DNA of 15,281 nucleotides. Origin: an uncultured Prevotella sp. GTDB taxonomy: Bacteria > Bacteroidota > Bacteroidia > Bacteroidales > Bacteroidaceae. Location of the stretch: contig CALCUV010000025.1 of the NCBI GenBank assembly GCA_937906765.1, positions 1-15,281 of the forward strand, read 5' to 3'. A model generated the notes under the pieces. That model searched no databases. It was not told the origin of the DNA and saw nothing but the letters and a program-made list of their open reading frames with translations. Position 1 is the stretch's first letter. The number at the start of each line of letters is the position of its first letter. Both the position numbers and the translations under genes were made by a program. Positions 1 through 7,611 of the stretch are shown piece by piece.

Positions 1-831
1 CTCATCACTTCGGCCGACGCCGATCACCTTGACATTTACGGCACAGAGGAGGCTTATCTCGAAAGTTTCAGTCATTACACCTCGTTGGTGCAACCCGGTG
101 GCGCCTTGGTGGTGCATAAGGGATTGAAATTCGAGGAACGCTTGCAAGAGGGTGTGCGTCGCTACGACTACTCTCGCCATGAGGGCGACTTCCATGCTGA
201 AAACATTCGCATCGGTGGCGGACGCATCATTTTCGACCTCGTTTCGCCCATCGAGAATGTGAAGGACATTGAATTGGGAGTGCCTGTGAGCATCAACATT
301 GACAATGGCATCGGTGCATGCGCCTTAGCGCAGTTGGCAGGACTGACTGCCGACGAAATCCGTGAGGCCATGCAAACATTTGGTGGCGTTGACCGTCGCT
401 TTGATTTCAAAATCAAGACCGACAAATGCGTTCTCCTCAGCGACTATGCCCACCACCCCGAAGAAATTCGCCAAAGCATTCTCTCCATCCGTGAAGTATT
501 TGCAGGACGTAAAATCTCGGGTATCTTCCAACCCCACTTGTTTACCCGCACTCGTGACTTCTACAAGGATTTTGCCGATGCGCTCTCGCTTCTTGACGAA
601 GTGTGGCTCACGGAGATTTACCCCGCTCGCGAACTTCCCATTGAAGGTGTCACCAGTCAACTCATCTTTGACAACCTCAGGGCAGACATGAAAAAGGCGC
701 TCTGCATGAAGCAAGACTTGCCCACAATCGTTGCCGAGGAAGACTTGGATGTGCTCGTTGTTTTGGGAGCGGGCGACGTGGAAGACTATATGGAGCAGTT
801 CCGAAAGATATTGGAAGAAAAACATATCTAA
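1..831 (+). CDS. murC: UDP-N-acetylmuramate--L-alanine ligase, C-terminal part (cut by window edge)
   Basis: MurC adds L-alanine to UDP-N-acetylmuramic acid using ATP, the first peptide step of cytoplasmic peptidoglycan precursor synthesis. The frame is open from base 1, so the true start lies outside the window; 276 residues are visible. They begin with the Mur ligase central-domain motif LITSADADHLDIYGTEEAYL, and the C-terminal ligase domain follows with SDYAHHPEEI and FQPHLFTRTRDF, both typical of MurC rather than MurD/E/F. The gene ends in TAA. It sits upstream of ftsQ as in other Bacteroidales division clusters, but a 207-bp gap with repeats separates the two. Nothing in the visible part looks damaged. 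Confidence 0.95.
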   Translation, partial: LITSADADHLDIYGTEEAYLESFSHYTSLVQPGGALVVHKGLKFEERLQEGVRRYDYSRHEGDFHAENIRIGGGRIIFDLVSPIENVKDIELGVPVSINIDNGIGACALAQLAGLTADEIREAMQTFGGVDRRFDFKIKTDKCVLLSDYAHHPEEIRQSILSIREVFAGRKISGIFQPHLFTRTRDFYKDFADALSLLDEVWLTEIYPARELPIEGVTSQLIFDNLRADMKKALCMKQDLPTIVAEEDLDVLVVLGAGDVEDYMEQFRKILEEKHI

Positions 832-845
832 CTTACGACATTCAG

Positions 846-900
846 TTTGAGACTTTGGCGCCCCTGTTTGGGTACTTAAGGACGCGAATTTGAGACTTTG
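846..900. repeat. Copy 1 of a dispersed ~35-bp repeat, with a 12-bp direct repeat
   Basis: The murC-ftsQ gap (832-1038) has no gene. Positions 866-900, read on the minus strand, match 7756-7790 at 32 of 35 bases; the core CGTCCTTAAGTACCCAAAC is identical. TTTGAGACTTTG also occurs twice, at 846-857 and 889-900, and a related CAGTTTGAGAC is at 4656-4666. Slightly downstream, GATTTCCCCT is tandemly duplicated (926-945). No terminator hairpin was seen, and no convincing promoter, although TTTG elements are present. Confidence 0.7.
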
Positions 901-1038
901 TTTTAACCCCTAAAGACGCGCTCACGATTTCCCCTGATTTCCCCTGCAGAGAAACGCTCCAAGCAACCGCTCATTCAGACATTCACACTCTTTCAAAACG
1001 GGCATTGCCCCGCAAGAAGCATTTAGACCATTATCATC

Positions 1039-1788
1039 GTGCCTAAAATATACAGAACCATATTCCGACTCATCGTCGTAGTCCTTTTCATAGGTTACTT
1101 GGTATATGCCTTTAAAGACCTAACGGGTAAGGGAGATAAGAGCGTCTGTCAGAAGATAAACATCAAGATTGCCAACGACACGTGTGGATTCGTAAATCCA
1201 AATGAAATTATTGCTACGCTTCAGGAAAACCAAATTTATCCCATCGGGAAAACTATGGACAGCATCAGCAGTAATACGATTGCCGCCACACTCCGTGAAA
1301 ATCCGTATATCAGTGACATCGTTTGCTATAAATCTCCTGGGGGCAACGTCAACATTCTTATTGACCAATACATCCCCATTATGCGCGTGATTCCCGATTC
1401 AGGAAGTTCGTTTTACTTAGATGAAACGGGCGTTTGCTTACCCACTCGCGACTACGTTGGTAATTTCCTTGTTGCTACGGGAGACATTGACACCGCTTAT
1501 GCAAGCAAGGAACTCATAAAGTTGGCACAATTTGTGCGCAACAACAACTTCTGGAACCAGCAGTTGGAGCAAGTACACGTAAATCCTAACAAAAAGGTGG
1601 ACCTTTACCCACGCGTGGGCAAACAAATCATTCGTATGGGCAGAATTGAGGATATTGAAACGAAATTTGAGAACCTCAAACTCTTTTATGACAAAGTTAT
1701 GCCCGTCGTGGGGTGGAACAAATATTACGAACTGAACATTGCTTTCACCAATCAGGTGATTGGCAAAAAGCATATCAAAAAGAAGTAA
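1039..1788 (+). CDS. ftsQ: Cell division protein FtsQ
   Basis: FtsQ is a single-pass inner membrane divisome protein that links early cytoplasmic division proteins to the late periplasmic ones. The 249 residues start with a short cytoplasmic tail, then one membrane segment at about residues 8-25 (rich in I, V, L), then an extracytoplasmic domain. Typical FtsQ beta-domain text is visible, such as FYLDETGVCLP near residues 118-128. The start is GTG at 1039; an in-frame TAG at 1024-1026 leaves only ATT or ATC codons as alternatives. Sequence identity within this family is low, so the name rests on the membrane topology, the FYLD..G..LP motif and the position directly before ftsA. Confidence 0.88.
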   Translation: MPKIYRTIFRLIVVVLFIGYLVYAFKDLTGKGDKSVCQKINIKIANDTCGFVNPNEIIATLQENQIYPIGKTMDSISSNTIAATLRENPYISDIVCYKSPGGNVNILIDQYIPIMRVIPDSGSSFYLDETGVCLPTRDYVGNFLVATGDIDTAYASKELIKLAQFVRNNNFWNQQLEQVHVNPNKKVDLYPRVGKQIIRMGRIEDIETKFENLKLFYDKVMPVVGWNKYYELNIAFTNQVIGKKHIKKK

Positions 1789-1868
1789 CCCCACTTCTGA
1801 ATGCCTCAACGGCAACCGCCACTTAAAACAAACCCTTTAACCGAACACTATAAACACACACATAAGCC

Positions 1869-3284
1869 ATGGCAGATATAAAAGACTTCATTGTAGCCAT
1901 CGACCTAGGTTCGTCGAAAGTTACAGCCATAGCCGGACGTAAACAACCAGACGGCGCAATCGAGGTGCTTGCTTACATGCAGGAACCCTCACATACCTTC
2001 ATCCGCAAGGGGCGCATCAGCAACATTGATAAGATGACGCAGTGCGCAAAGAATATCAAGGAACACTTTGAGAAAAAACTCAACAAGCGCATCTCAAAAG
2101 CCTACGTGGGTATCGGAGGTATGGGCATGCATACCGTAACTAATACGTTGCAACGCACCTTCAGCGAGAAGCATGTTATTTCTCAAGACATCATGGAGGC
2201 ATTACGCGTCGAAAACCTTCAGAAGGCAACTCCCGAACGTCACATTCTCGGAACCATTCCTCAGGAATTTAAAGTTGGGCCTCAGTTAACCAACGAACCC
2301 GTAGGCATGCTTTCCGACACGATTGAGGCACGCTACCTCAACATTGTGGCAAACAGTAGCATGTCTGACCAAATTCGCAACTGCTTCCGTGCTGCAGGCA
2401 TCGAAGTGGCAGAAATGCCCATCACCGTGCTTCGCTTGGCTGACGTTATGCTTACCGAACCAGAAAAACGTAGTGGCTGTGTGTTCGTAGATATGGGCGC
2501 AGAAACAACTTCTGTAGCCATTTTCAAAAATAACATGCTTCGCCACTTGGCCGTAATTCCCCTCGGTGGCGCTAACATTACCCGCGACATCACTTCTCTT
2601 CAAATTGAAGAAGATGAAGCTGAAACGCTCAAACTTAAGTGGGGCGCTGCCATCACTAATGGAGGAGAAAATCCCCCTATCGCCGTAAGCGACGGACGTG
2701 AGTTCCCCTACAGCGAATTTGCTGGACTTATCGAGGCGCGCGTTGAAGAAATCGTGCTCAACATCGAAAACCAAATCAAACTTTCACGTTACGAAAAGAA
2801 CCAGATTATTGCCGGAATTATCCTTACTGGAGGCGCATCTATGCTTAAGAATATGGAAAGCGTTGTCGCTAAACTTGTAGGTTTGGATAAGTTACGCATT
2901 GTCAAAAACACACGCTTCTCAATTCGCGGTCACAAAAGCATGAACGTCAATGAAGTGCGTGAGGGTGACTACGCTGCGGCACTTGCGCTCATCGAACAGG
3001 CAGACCAGAACTGCTGTGGCGGAGAGTTGGGTAGCGAAAACTTAGAACTTTTCGAAGAAAAGGTTGAAGAGGACACTGCTGTGCAAGTTGACACTACGAC
3101 AGACACAACAATAACCACTCCCATCACTGATAATCCTCCCACCCCCGAACCTGAAGACGACACTGAGGAGAACGCTGAAGAGCAGGAGGAAGAAAGTGAA
3201 GAAAAGGAGAAGAAGCCCAATGCCATCACCGGAATCTTTAAGAAAGTGGGCAAATTTATTGGCGGATTAGTTAATGATGATTAA
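1869..3284 (+). CDS. ftsA: Cell division protein FtsA, actin-like membrane anchor for FtsZ
   Basis: FtsA is an actin-fold ATPase that tethers FtsZ to the inner membrane and recruits later divisome proteins. The 471 residues show phosphate-1 motif AIDLGSSKVTAIAG near the N-terminus, a phosphate-2-like segment FVDMGAETTSVAIF at about 206-219, and the adenosine motif GIILTGGASML near 314-324. After the core comes a very acidic, Thr/Pro-rich linker (about 396-450). The last 20 or so residues (AITGIFKKVGKFIGGLV) form a likely amphipathic membrane-targeting helix, as expected for FtsA. It starts at ATG after an A-rich leader, 80 bp from ftsQ and 60 bp before ftsZ, so co-transcription is likely. The acidic linker makes it longer than E. 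coli FtsA. Confidence 0.96.
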   Translation: MADIKDFIVAIDLGSSKVTAIAGRKQPDGAIEVLAYMQEPSHTFIRKGRISNIDKMTQCAKNIKEHFEKKLNKRISKAYVGIGGMGMHTVTNTLQRTFSEKHVISQDIMEALRVENLQKATPERHILGTIPQEFKVGPQLTNEPVGMLSDTIEARYLNIVANSSMSDQIRNCFRAAGIEVAEMPITVLRLADVMLTEPEKRSGCVFVDMGAETTSVAIFKNNMLRHLAVIPLGGANITRDITSLQIEEDEAETLKLKWGAAITNGGENPPIAVSDGREFPYSEFAGLIEARVEEIVLNIENQIKLSRYEKNQIIAGIILTGGASMLKNMESVVAKLVGLDKLRIVKNTRFSIRGHKSMNVNEVREGDYAAALALIEQADQNCCGGELGSENLELFEEKVEEDTAVQVDTTTDTTITTPITDNPPTPEPEDDTEENAEEQEEESEEKEKKPNAITGIFKKVGKFIGGLVNDD

Positions 3285-3344
3285 CCGCTACTGAGTAATT
3301 ATACTGACCCAGCGTCATTCCATTTACAGCAAAAAACTGAAACA

Positions 3345-4649
3345 ATGAACGAAGATACGCTTATCGACTTGGGAGTGCCTACAGCAACCCCCTCTATCAT
3401 AAAAGTAATCGGTGTAGGTGGCGGTGGTGGTAACGCCGTGAACTATATGTATCGCGAAGGAATCCACGACGTCAACTTTGTTATCTGTAACACCGACTCA
3501 AAAGCCCTTCAAGACTCTCCAATTCCCGTTCGCTTGCAATTAGGAAGCGAAGGTCTCGGAGCAGGTAACCGTCCGGAACGCGCAAAAAACGCTGCCGAAG
3601 AAAGCATTGAGAGCATCCGAAACATGCTTAACGATGGCACAAAAATGGTATTCATCACCGCCGGAATGGGTGGCGGTACGGGCACCGGAGCAGCACCAGT
3701 AATTGCACGCGAAGCAAAGGCAATGGACATTCTTACCGTAGGTATTGTCACCATTCCTTTCCTTTTTGAAGGCGCACGTAAGATTGACCAAGCTCTTGAC
3801 GGTGTAGAAGAAATTGCGAAGCATGTAGATGCCCTTCTTGTTATTAACAACGAACGCCTTCGCGAAATCTATCCCGACCTTAACGTACTTTCTGCCTTCG
3901 AACGCGCAGATAATACCCTCTCTGTGGCAGCGCGAAGCATTGCTGAGATTATCACGATGCACGGGGTAATTAACCTTGACTTCCGTGACGTATGTACGGT
4001 GCTCAAAGACGGAGGTGTGGCCATCATGTCAACGGGTTATGGCGAGGGAGAGAATCGTGTGACGGCGGCAATCCAAGATGCGCTCCACTCTCCGCTGCTT
4101 AACAGCAACGACATCTTTAACTCGAAGAAGGTATTGCTCTCTATTTCATTCTGTGCCCAACATGAAGGCGACACTTTGATGATGGAAGAAATGAATGAGG
4201 TGCATGAATTCATGGGACAGTTCCGCGAAGATGTCGAAACGAAATTTGGTCTTTCTGTTGACTCTTCTCTTGGCAAGAAGGTGAAGATTACGATTCTCGC
4301 AACCGGATTTGGCATCACCAATGTGCCTGGCATCAAGGAAAAACTGGATCTTGAGGAACAGGAACGCTTGCGCGAACTCGAGGAAAAGGCGGAAGAAAAC
4401 GATATCCGTCGCGAACTCTTCTACGGACCTAACGATAGCAAGGGCACAAGCAAGAAACGCCCCAAGGTTTACCTCTTTGGCATCGAAGACCTCGACAACG
4501 AAGAAATCATCTCTTTGGTGGAAATCACACCCACTTACAAACGCACAAAGGAACAACTCAACGACATCAAGGCAAAAGTTGAAGGCGCGATGATTATTGA
4601 GCCCGAGACGTCTGCAATTGACATGAGCAGTCCCATCTCCTTTACTTAG
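3345..4649 (+). CDS. ftsZ: Cell division protein FtsZ (copy 1, canonical position)
   Basis: FtsZ is the tubulin-like GTPase that polymerises into the cytokinetic ring. The 434 residues show the N-terminal nucleotide loop VGGGGGNAV (24-32), the tubulin signature GGGTGTG (109-115), and the T7 loop NLDFRDV (210-216) with both catalytic aspartates. The C-terminal region is unusual: a charged helix (about 334-356) is followed by a structured-looking segment, KVYLFGIEDLDNEEIISLVE, then PTYKRTKEQL and a short tail ending SSPISFT. I see no clear canonical IPAFLR-type docking peptide. This copy directly follows ftsA, the usual place in Bacteroidales, so it is probably the ancestral housekeeping FtsZ. 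A full paralogue lies 133 bp downstream. Confidence 0.97.
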   Translation: MNEDTLIDLGVPTATPSIIKVIGVGGGGGNAVNYMYREGIHDVNFVICNTDSKALQDSPIPVRLQLGSEGLGAGNRPERAKNAAEESIESIRNMLNDGTKMVFITAGMGGGTGTGAAPVIAREAKAMDILTVGIVTIPFLFEGARKIDQALDGVEEIAKHVDALLVINNERLREIYPDLNVLSAFERADNTLSVAARSIAEIITMHGVINLDFRDVCTVLKDGGVAIMSTGYGEGENRVTAAIQDALHSPLLNSNDIFNSKKVLLSISFCAQHEGDTLMMEEMNEVHEFMGQFREDVETKFGLSVDSSLGKKVKITILATGFGITNVPGIKEKLDLEEQERLRELEEKAEENDIRRELFYGPNDSKGTSKKRPKVYLFGIEDLDNEEIISLVEITPTYKRTKEQLNDIKAKVEGAMIIEPETSAIDMSSPISFT

Positions 4650-4681
4650 TAAAAACAGTTTGAGACAGAAGCGCTCTTATG

Positions 4682-4712
4682 TTTTACATAATCGCGCGAC
4701 TTTCTAACTTTG
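4682..4712 (+). promoter_or_regulatory. Bacteroidetes-type promoter before the second ftsZ
   Basis: TAACTTTG at 4705-4712 fits the Bacteroidetes sigma -7 consensus TAnnTTTG perfectly. The expected -33 position, 19 bp upstream, holds TTTT (4682-4685) rather than TTTG. Transcription would start near 4718-4722, giving a leader of about 60 bases. The same -7 octamer drives the tRNA at 7418-7425 with identical spacing. The second ftsZ may therefore be expressed separately from ftsQAZ. Confidence 0.55.
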
Positions 4713-4737
4713 TGCGCTCCATAACTAACCAACGAAC

Positions 4738-4767
4738 GATAGCCTCCCTCTCGCGGAGGAACCTATC
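4738..4767 (+). promoter_or_regulatory. Leader hairpin upstream of the second ftsZ
   Basis: GATAG (4738-4742) pairs with CTATC (4763-4767), and the inner CCTCC (4743-4747) pairs with GGAGG (4755-4759); loop 7 nt, 3-nt bulge on the 3' side. No U-run follows, so it is not an intrinsic terminator. It lies between the predicted transcription start and the ATG at 4783. GGAGG resembles a Shine-Dalgarno sequence but is 23 nt from the start codon, too far for normal use. A regulatory role is inference. Confidence 0.4.
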
Positions 4768-4782
4768 TTAAACACTCAACTC

Positions 4783-5991
4783 ATGCTCGACGATTCACTC
4801 ATCCAAATAACGGCCCCTGCCACCAACACCTTGATTAAAGTTATCGGGGTGGGAGGTGGTGGCGGTAATGCCGTAGCCAACATGTATAATGACGGGATGT
4901 ATGACGTGAGTTTCTTGGTTTGTAACACGGATAAGAAAGCCCTTGACGACTCCCCCATTCCTTCGCGCATCCAATTCGGACCAGGGTTGGGAGCAGGTGG
5001 CAAACCCGAAATCGGCAGACAGTTGGCCGAGAGAGAAGAATCCTTAGCCGCCATTTATGATGCCATTGACAAGGAAACAAGAATGGCATTCATCACCGCA
5101 GGTATGGGTGGCGGCACAGGAACTGGGGCAGCGCCCGTTGTGGCACGCGAAGTGAGAGCACGCGGCATTCTCACCGTGGGCATTGTTACGCTCCCCTTCC
5201 TTTTTGAAATGCGAAAGCAAATCGACAAGGCCCTTGACGGACTGGAGGAATTGACGAAGGAGGTGGACTCACTCATTGTTATTAACAACGAACGCATGCT
5301 TAGCGTTTACCACAACAAGAGTGTGGTGGATGCCTTCCAATCTGCTGACCGCACACTCACAAATGCCGTGCGCAGTGTGGTAGATATTATCAAAATGCAC
5401 GGAGTTATCAACCTTGACTTCAATGATGTGAGCATGGTGCTCCGAGAAGGGGGCATCTGTGTGATTTCTACGGGCATGGCACGCGGAGATAATCGCATCA
5501 CAGCCGCAATCCACAACGCCCTAAACTCTCCCTTGCTCAACCAAAACGACATCTACACGGCGCGTCGCATGGTTATGTGCATCTCTTTCCCTGAAACTCA
5601 CGACTCGCTCCAAATGAATGAACTGGCTGAGGTAAACGAATTCATCGATGGCTTTAAGCGCAAGGATTTGGAGTATAAGTGGGGACTTGCAAAGGATGAT
5701 TCGCTTGACGGAGACGTGAAGGTGACGATTATAGCCTCAGGTTTCGGTCTCGTTCAGGAAGATGTTGAGGAGGATTTGGAAGAAGGCATCAATCGCGACG
5801 AACTTCGCAACAGGTATTACGGAAAGACGCTTAAGCCTCGCTCGAAACCGCGCACTCCTGTTTACATATTCAAACCCGAAGATCTGAACAACGAACTGCT
5901 CATTGACCAAATAGAAGCGATTCCTACGGCACGCCGCTCGCGCGAACAGTTAGTCAAACTCAAGGAATTTACGCAACAACCAACCGCATAG
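4783..5991 (+). CDS. Second FtsZ paralogue, tandem duplicate
   Basis: This is a complete tubulin/FtsZ-family GTPase of 402 residues, clearly homologous to the 434-residue FtsZ just upstream. It keeps VGGGGGNAV (23-31), GGGTGTG (109-115) and the T7 loop NLDFNDV (210-216) with both catalytic Asp residues, so GTP binding and hydrolysis should be intact. Core segments align without large gaps. The C-terminal region is shorter: it shares the VYIFKPEDLNNE and PTARRSREQL segment with copy 1 but stops soon after, lacking copy 1's last ~20 residues. Third codon positions differ widely between the copies while codon preference is similar, which suggests an old resident duplication. It lies between ftsZ and yqeY, which are often neighbours. 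Its role, as second ring component or regulator of copy 1, is unknown. Confidence 0.93.
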   Translation: MLDDSLIQITAPATNTLIKVIGVGGGGGNAVANMYNDGMYDVSFLVCNTDKKALDDSPIPSRIQFGPGLGAGGKPEIGRQLAEREESLAAIYDAIDKETRMAFITAGMGGGTGTGAAPVVAREVRARGILTVGIVTLPFLFEMRKQIDKALDGLEELTKEVDSLIVINNERMLSVYHNKSVVDAFQSADRTLTNAVRSVVDIIKMHGVINLDFNDVSMVLREGGICVISTGMARGDNRITAAIHNALNSPLLNQNDIYTARRMVMCISFPETHDSLQMNELAEVNEFIDGFKRKDLEYKWGLAKDDSLDGDVKVTIIASGFGLVQEDVEEDLEEGINRDELRNRYYGKTLKPRSKPRTPVYIFKPEDLNNELLIDQIEAIPTARRSREQLVKLKEFTQQPTA

Positions 5992-6045
5992 TAACCCATA
6001 GTTGCTCCACGCACTATCGTTACGCTAAATCACTCACAAACCGCT

Positions 6046-6501
6046 ATGACTCTCTTTGAAAAAATCTCACAAGATATTCCTGTGGCCATGAAAGCCAAGG
6101 ACAAGGTGCGCCTTATGGCACTCCGCAACATCAAGAAGTTGTTTATTGAAGCACAAACCGCACCCGGTGCGAACGAAGAACTTTCTGACGCTGACGCTCT
6201 CAAAATCTTAGCAAAATTAGCCAAGCAGGGACGCGACACCGCCGCACTCTACACCGAGCAAAACCGACCCGACCTCGCGGAAGAGGAAATGGGACAGGTG
6301 CTTGTCGTAGAAGAATACCTCCCCAAGCCTCTTACGGAAGACGAACTCCGTGCCGCTCTCACCGAAATCATTGCTGAAGTGGGCGCAACGAGTCCTAAGG
6401 AAATGGGTAAGGTGATGGGTGCTGCCTCTAAGAAGTTGGCAGGCAAGGCAGACGGAAAGGCCATTTCGGAAATGGTAAAACAAATGCTCGCCGCGCAGTA
6501 A
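6046..6501 (+). CDS. GatB/YqeY domain-containing protein
   Basis: This 151-residue protein belongs to the YqeY family, small cytosolic proteins resembling the tRNA-binding C-terminal domain of the amidotransferase subunit GatB. The biochemical role is not established. Family hallmarks are the opening LFEKISQDIPVAMKAKDKVR, the central EEEMGQVLVVEEYLPKPLTE, and the Ala/Gly-rich end KEMGKVMGAASKKLAGKADG. Length is normal for the family. It starts 54 bp after the second ftsZ and is probably the last gene of the division transcription unit. The adjacency to ftsZ is a common Bacteroidales arrangement rather than evidence of a division role. Confidence 0.93.
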   Translation: MTLFEKISQDIPVAMKAKDKVRLMALRNIKKLFIEAQTAPGANEELSDADALKILAKLAKQGRDTAALYTEQNRPDLAEEEMGQVLVVEEYLPKPLTEDELRAALTEIIAEVGATSPKEMGKVMGAASKKLAGKADGKAISEMVKQMLAAQ

Positions 6502-6509
6502 GCGCGACC

Positions 6510-6778
6510 GGGGAAAGGTGAAAGGTTAATGGTGAAAGGTTAACATTTAACGGTGAAAGGTTAAAGGGGAACGGTTAACCATTAATGATTAACATTTAAA
6601 GAGGAACGAGGAAGGGGGATAGGCGAAAAGCATGTATCATAACCCCTTCCTCGTTAATTATTCTCCATAAACCCATCGCCGTTAAACGTTCACCCCTCAC
6701 CGTTAACCTACAACCGTTCACCGTTTCTCGTTCACCGTTCACCTTTAACCTTTAACCGATCACCTTTAACCGTTCCTC
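6510..6778. repeat. Heptad-periodic inverted repeat filling the intergenic gap
   Basis: The whole gap between yqeY and the next gene is a degenerate 7-bp repeat in two inverted halves. The left half (6510-6628) is 17 purine-biased heptads such as GGTGAAA, GGTTAAC and GGTTAAA. A 10-bp centre (6629-6638) follows. The right half (6639-6778) is 20 heptads of the complementary type, such as GTTCACC, TTTAACC and GTTAACC, ending at the base before the ATG at 6779. Near the centre AACGAGGAAGGGG (6605-6617) pairs perfectly with CCCCTTCCTCGTT (6643-6655). The register holds throughout without insertions. The RNA could form a long snap-back structure that also acts as a terminator or barrier between the two genes. 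I do not recognise a named repeat family. Confidence 0.85.
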
Positions 6779-7309
6779 ATGCAATTCAAACTCAGCTACG
6801 ACTACCAAATCTCCACAGACGTTTTCCAATTACGCTTTGAGCGGGGAAATGAACCTCATGCCACGATAAAACGTACTCCCGAAAGCGCTACGATTTATAT
6901 GCCGCGCGGATTTCAGTTTGAAGGACCGGCAAGCATGACATGGGCAAACAAGGTGATGAGTGCCGCCATGCGGAATAACGCACAAGTGATTCTCACCAAG
7001 CGCCTGCGTGCCATTGCAGATGCTCACAACATAGCGTTTAACCGCCTCACGATAAAGGACGTTTCGACGCGCTGGGGCAGTTGTTCCTCATTGCGCAATG
7101 TCAACCTCAGTTTGTGGCTCTTGCTCTTGCCTTCCCATCTCATCGATTACGTAATCTGTCACGAACTCTGCCATCTTAAGGAACTCAATCACAGTCCTGC
7201 CTTTTGGAGGGAGTTGGACACACTCTGCGGAGGCACAGGTGTGGCAAAGCGATTGGACAAAGAACTCAGCACTTTGGAACGCACCATCATGGCAGAGCGT
7301 ATCAAGTAA
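6779..7309 (+). CDS. YgjP-like (M48-type) zinc metallopeptidase
   Basis: This 176-residue protein belongs to the YgjP/DUF45 family of predicted cytosolic zinc-dependent hydrolases related to M48 and WLM peptidases. The family motif RWGSCS is at 98-103, followed by a conserved hydrophobic stretch, and the zinc site HELCH at 128-132 with the third ligand His138 in NHSPAFW. No signal peptide or membrane segment is evident. The substrate is unknown. The ATG directly abuts the heptad repeat, so there is no ordinary leader or ribosome binding site; translation would start within or at the edge of the repeat-derived RNA. No promoter motif was seen upstream, so expression may depend on readthrough from yqeY. 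Confidence 0.88.
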   Translation: MQFKLSYDYQISTDVFQLRFERGNEPHATIKRTPESATIYMPRGFQFEGPASMTWANKVMSAAMRNNAQVILTKRLRAIADAHNIAFNRLTIKDVSTRWGSCSSLRNVNLSLWLLLLPSHLIDYVICHELCHLKELNHSPAFWRELDTLCGGTGVAKRLDKELSTLERTIMAERIK

Positions 7310-7394
7310 GGCGCTATGCCACTCCACAACGCCACTTTCCGCAAGGAGTCACCCCCACAATGCATTACCAGGAAAAAACAAAAACACGAAACGG

Positions 7395-7425
7395 TTTGCA
7401 GTTTCCACTTTTTTTCCTAACTTTG
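7395..7425 (+). promoter_or_regulatory. Bacteroidetes promoter for the tRNA
   Basis: TTTG (7395-7398), 19 bp, then TAACTTTG (7418-7425) match the -33 and -7 elements (TTTG / TAnnTTTG) of the major Bacteroidetes sigma factor. Transcription should begin near 7431, about 23 bp before the tRNA. Confidence 0.85.
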
Positions 7426-7453
7426 CACACAAATAACAACTTATAAGTTATTT

Positions 7454-7527
7454 GGGCTTATAGCTCAGTTGGTTAGAGCAACGGACTCATAATCCGGAGG
7501 TCCTTGGTTCAAGCCCAAGTTGGCCCA
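7454..7527 (+). tRNA. tRNA with anticodon CAT (elongator Met or lysidine-type Ile2)
   Basis: A complete 74-nt cloverleaf is visible: D arm GCTC/GAGC, anticodon loop CTCATAA with anticodon CAT at 7488-7490, T arm CTTGG/CCAAG with loop TTCAAGC, discriminator A at 7527. CCA is not encoded. The loop is not that of an initiator tRNA. The same loop occurs in elongator tRNA-Met and in tRNA-Ile2, whose C34 is modified to lysidine by TilS, and I cannot separate them by eye. The acceptor stem has a T6-T67 mismatch and a T5-G68 wobble, and the anticodon stem an A27-G43 mismatch. The gene has its own promoter and terminator. Confidence 0.93.
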
Positions 7528-7529
7528 CA

Positions 7530-7573
7530 CGTTGAGTGAATATCAATCTTTGGTATTCACTCAACGCTTTTTT
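7530..7573 (+). terminator. Intrinsic terminator after the tRNA
   Basis: A perfect 13-bp stem, CGTTGAGTGAATA (7530-7542) with TATTCACTCAACG (7554-7566), has an 11-nt loop and is followed by six T (7568-7573). It begins 3 nt after the tRNA. Confidence 0.93.
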
Positions 7574-7611
7574 ATACCTACGGGGATTTCTGTCGGAAGG
7601 CGTGAGAGGAG

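Noticed and set aside
325..825. 166-codon minus-strand open frame within murC
   Set aside because: It is antisense to a well-conserved Mur ligase domain and matches no family I know; open antisense frames follow from codon bias here.
6510..6778. CRISPR-like array
   Set aside because: Units are 7 bp with no spacers, the halves are inverted, and no cas gene is present.
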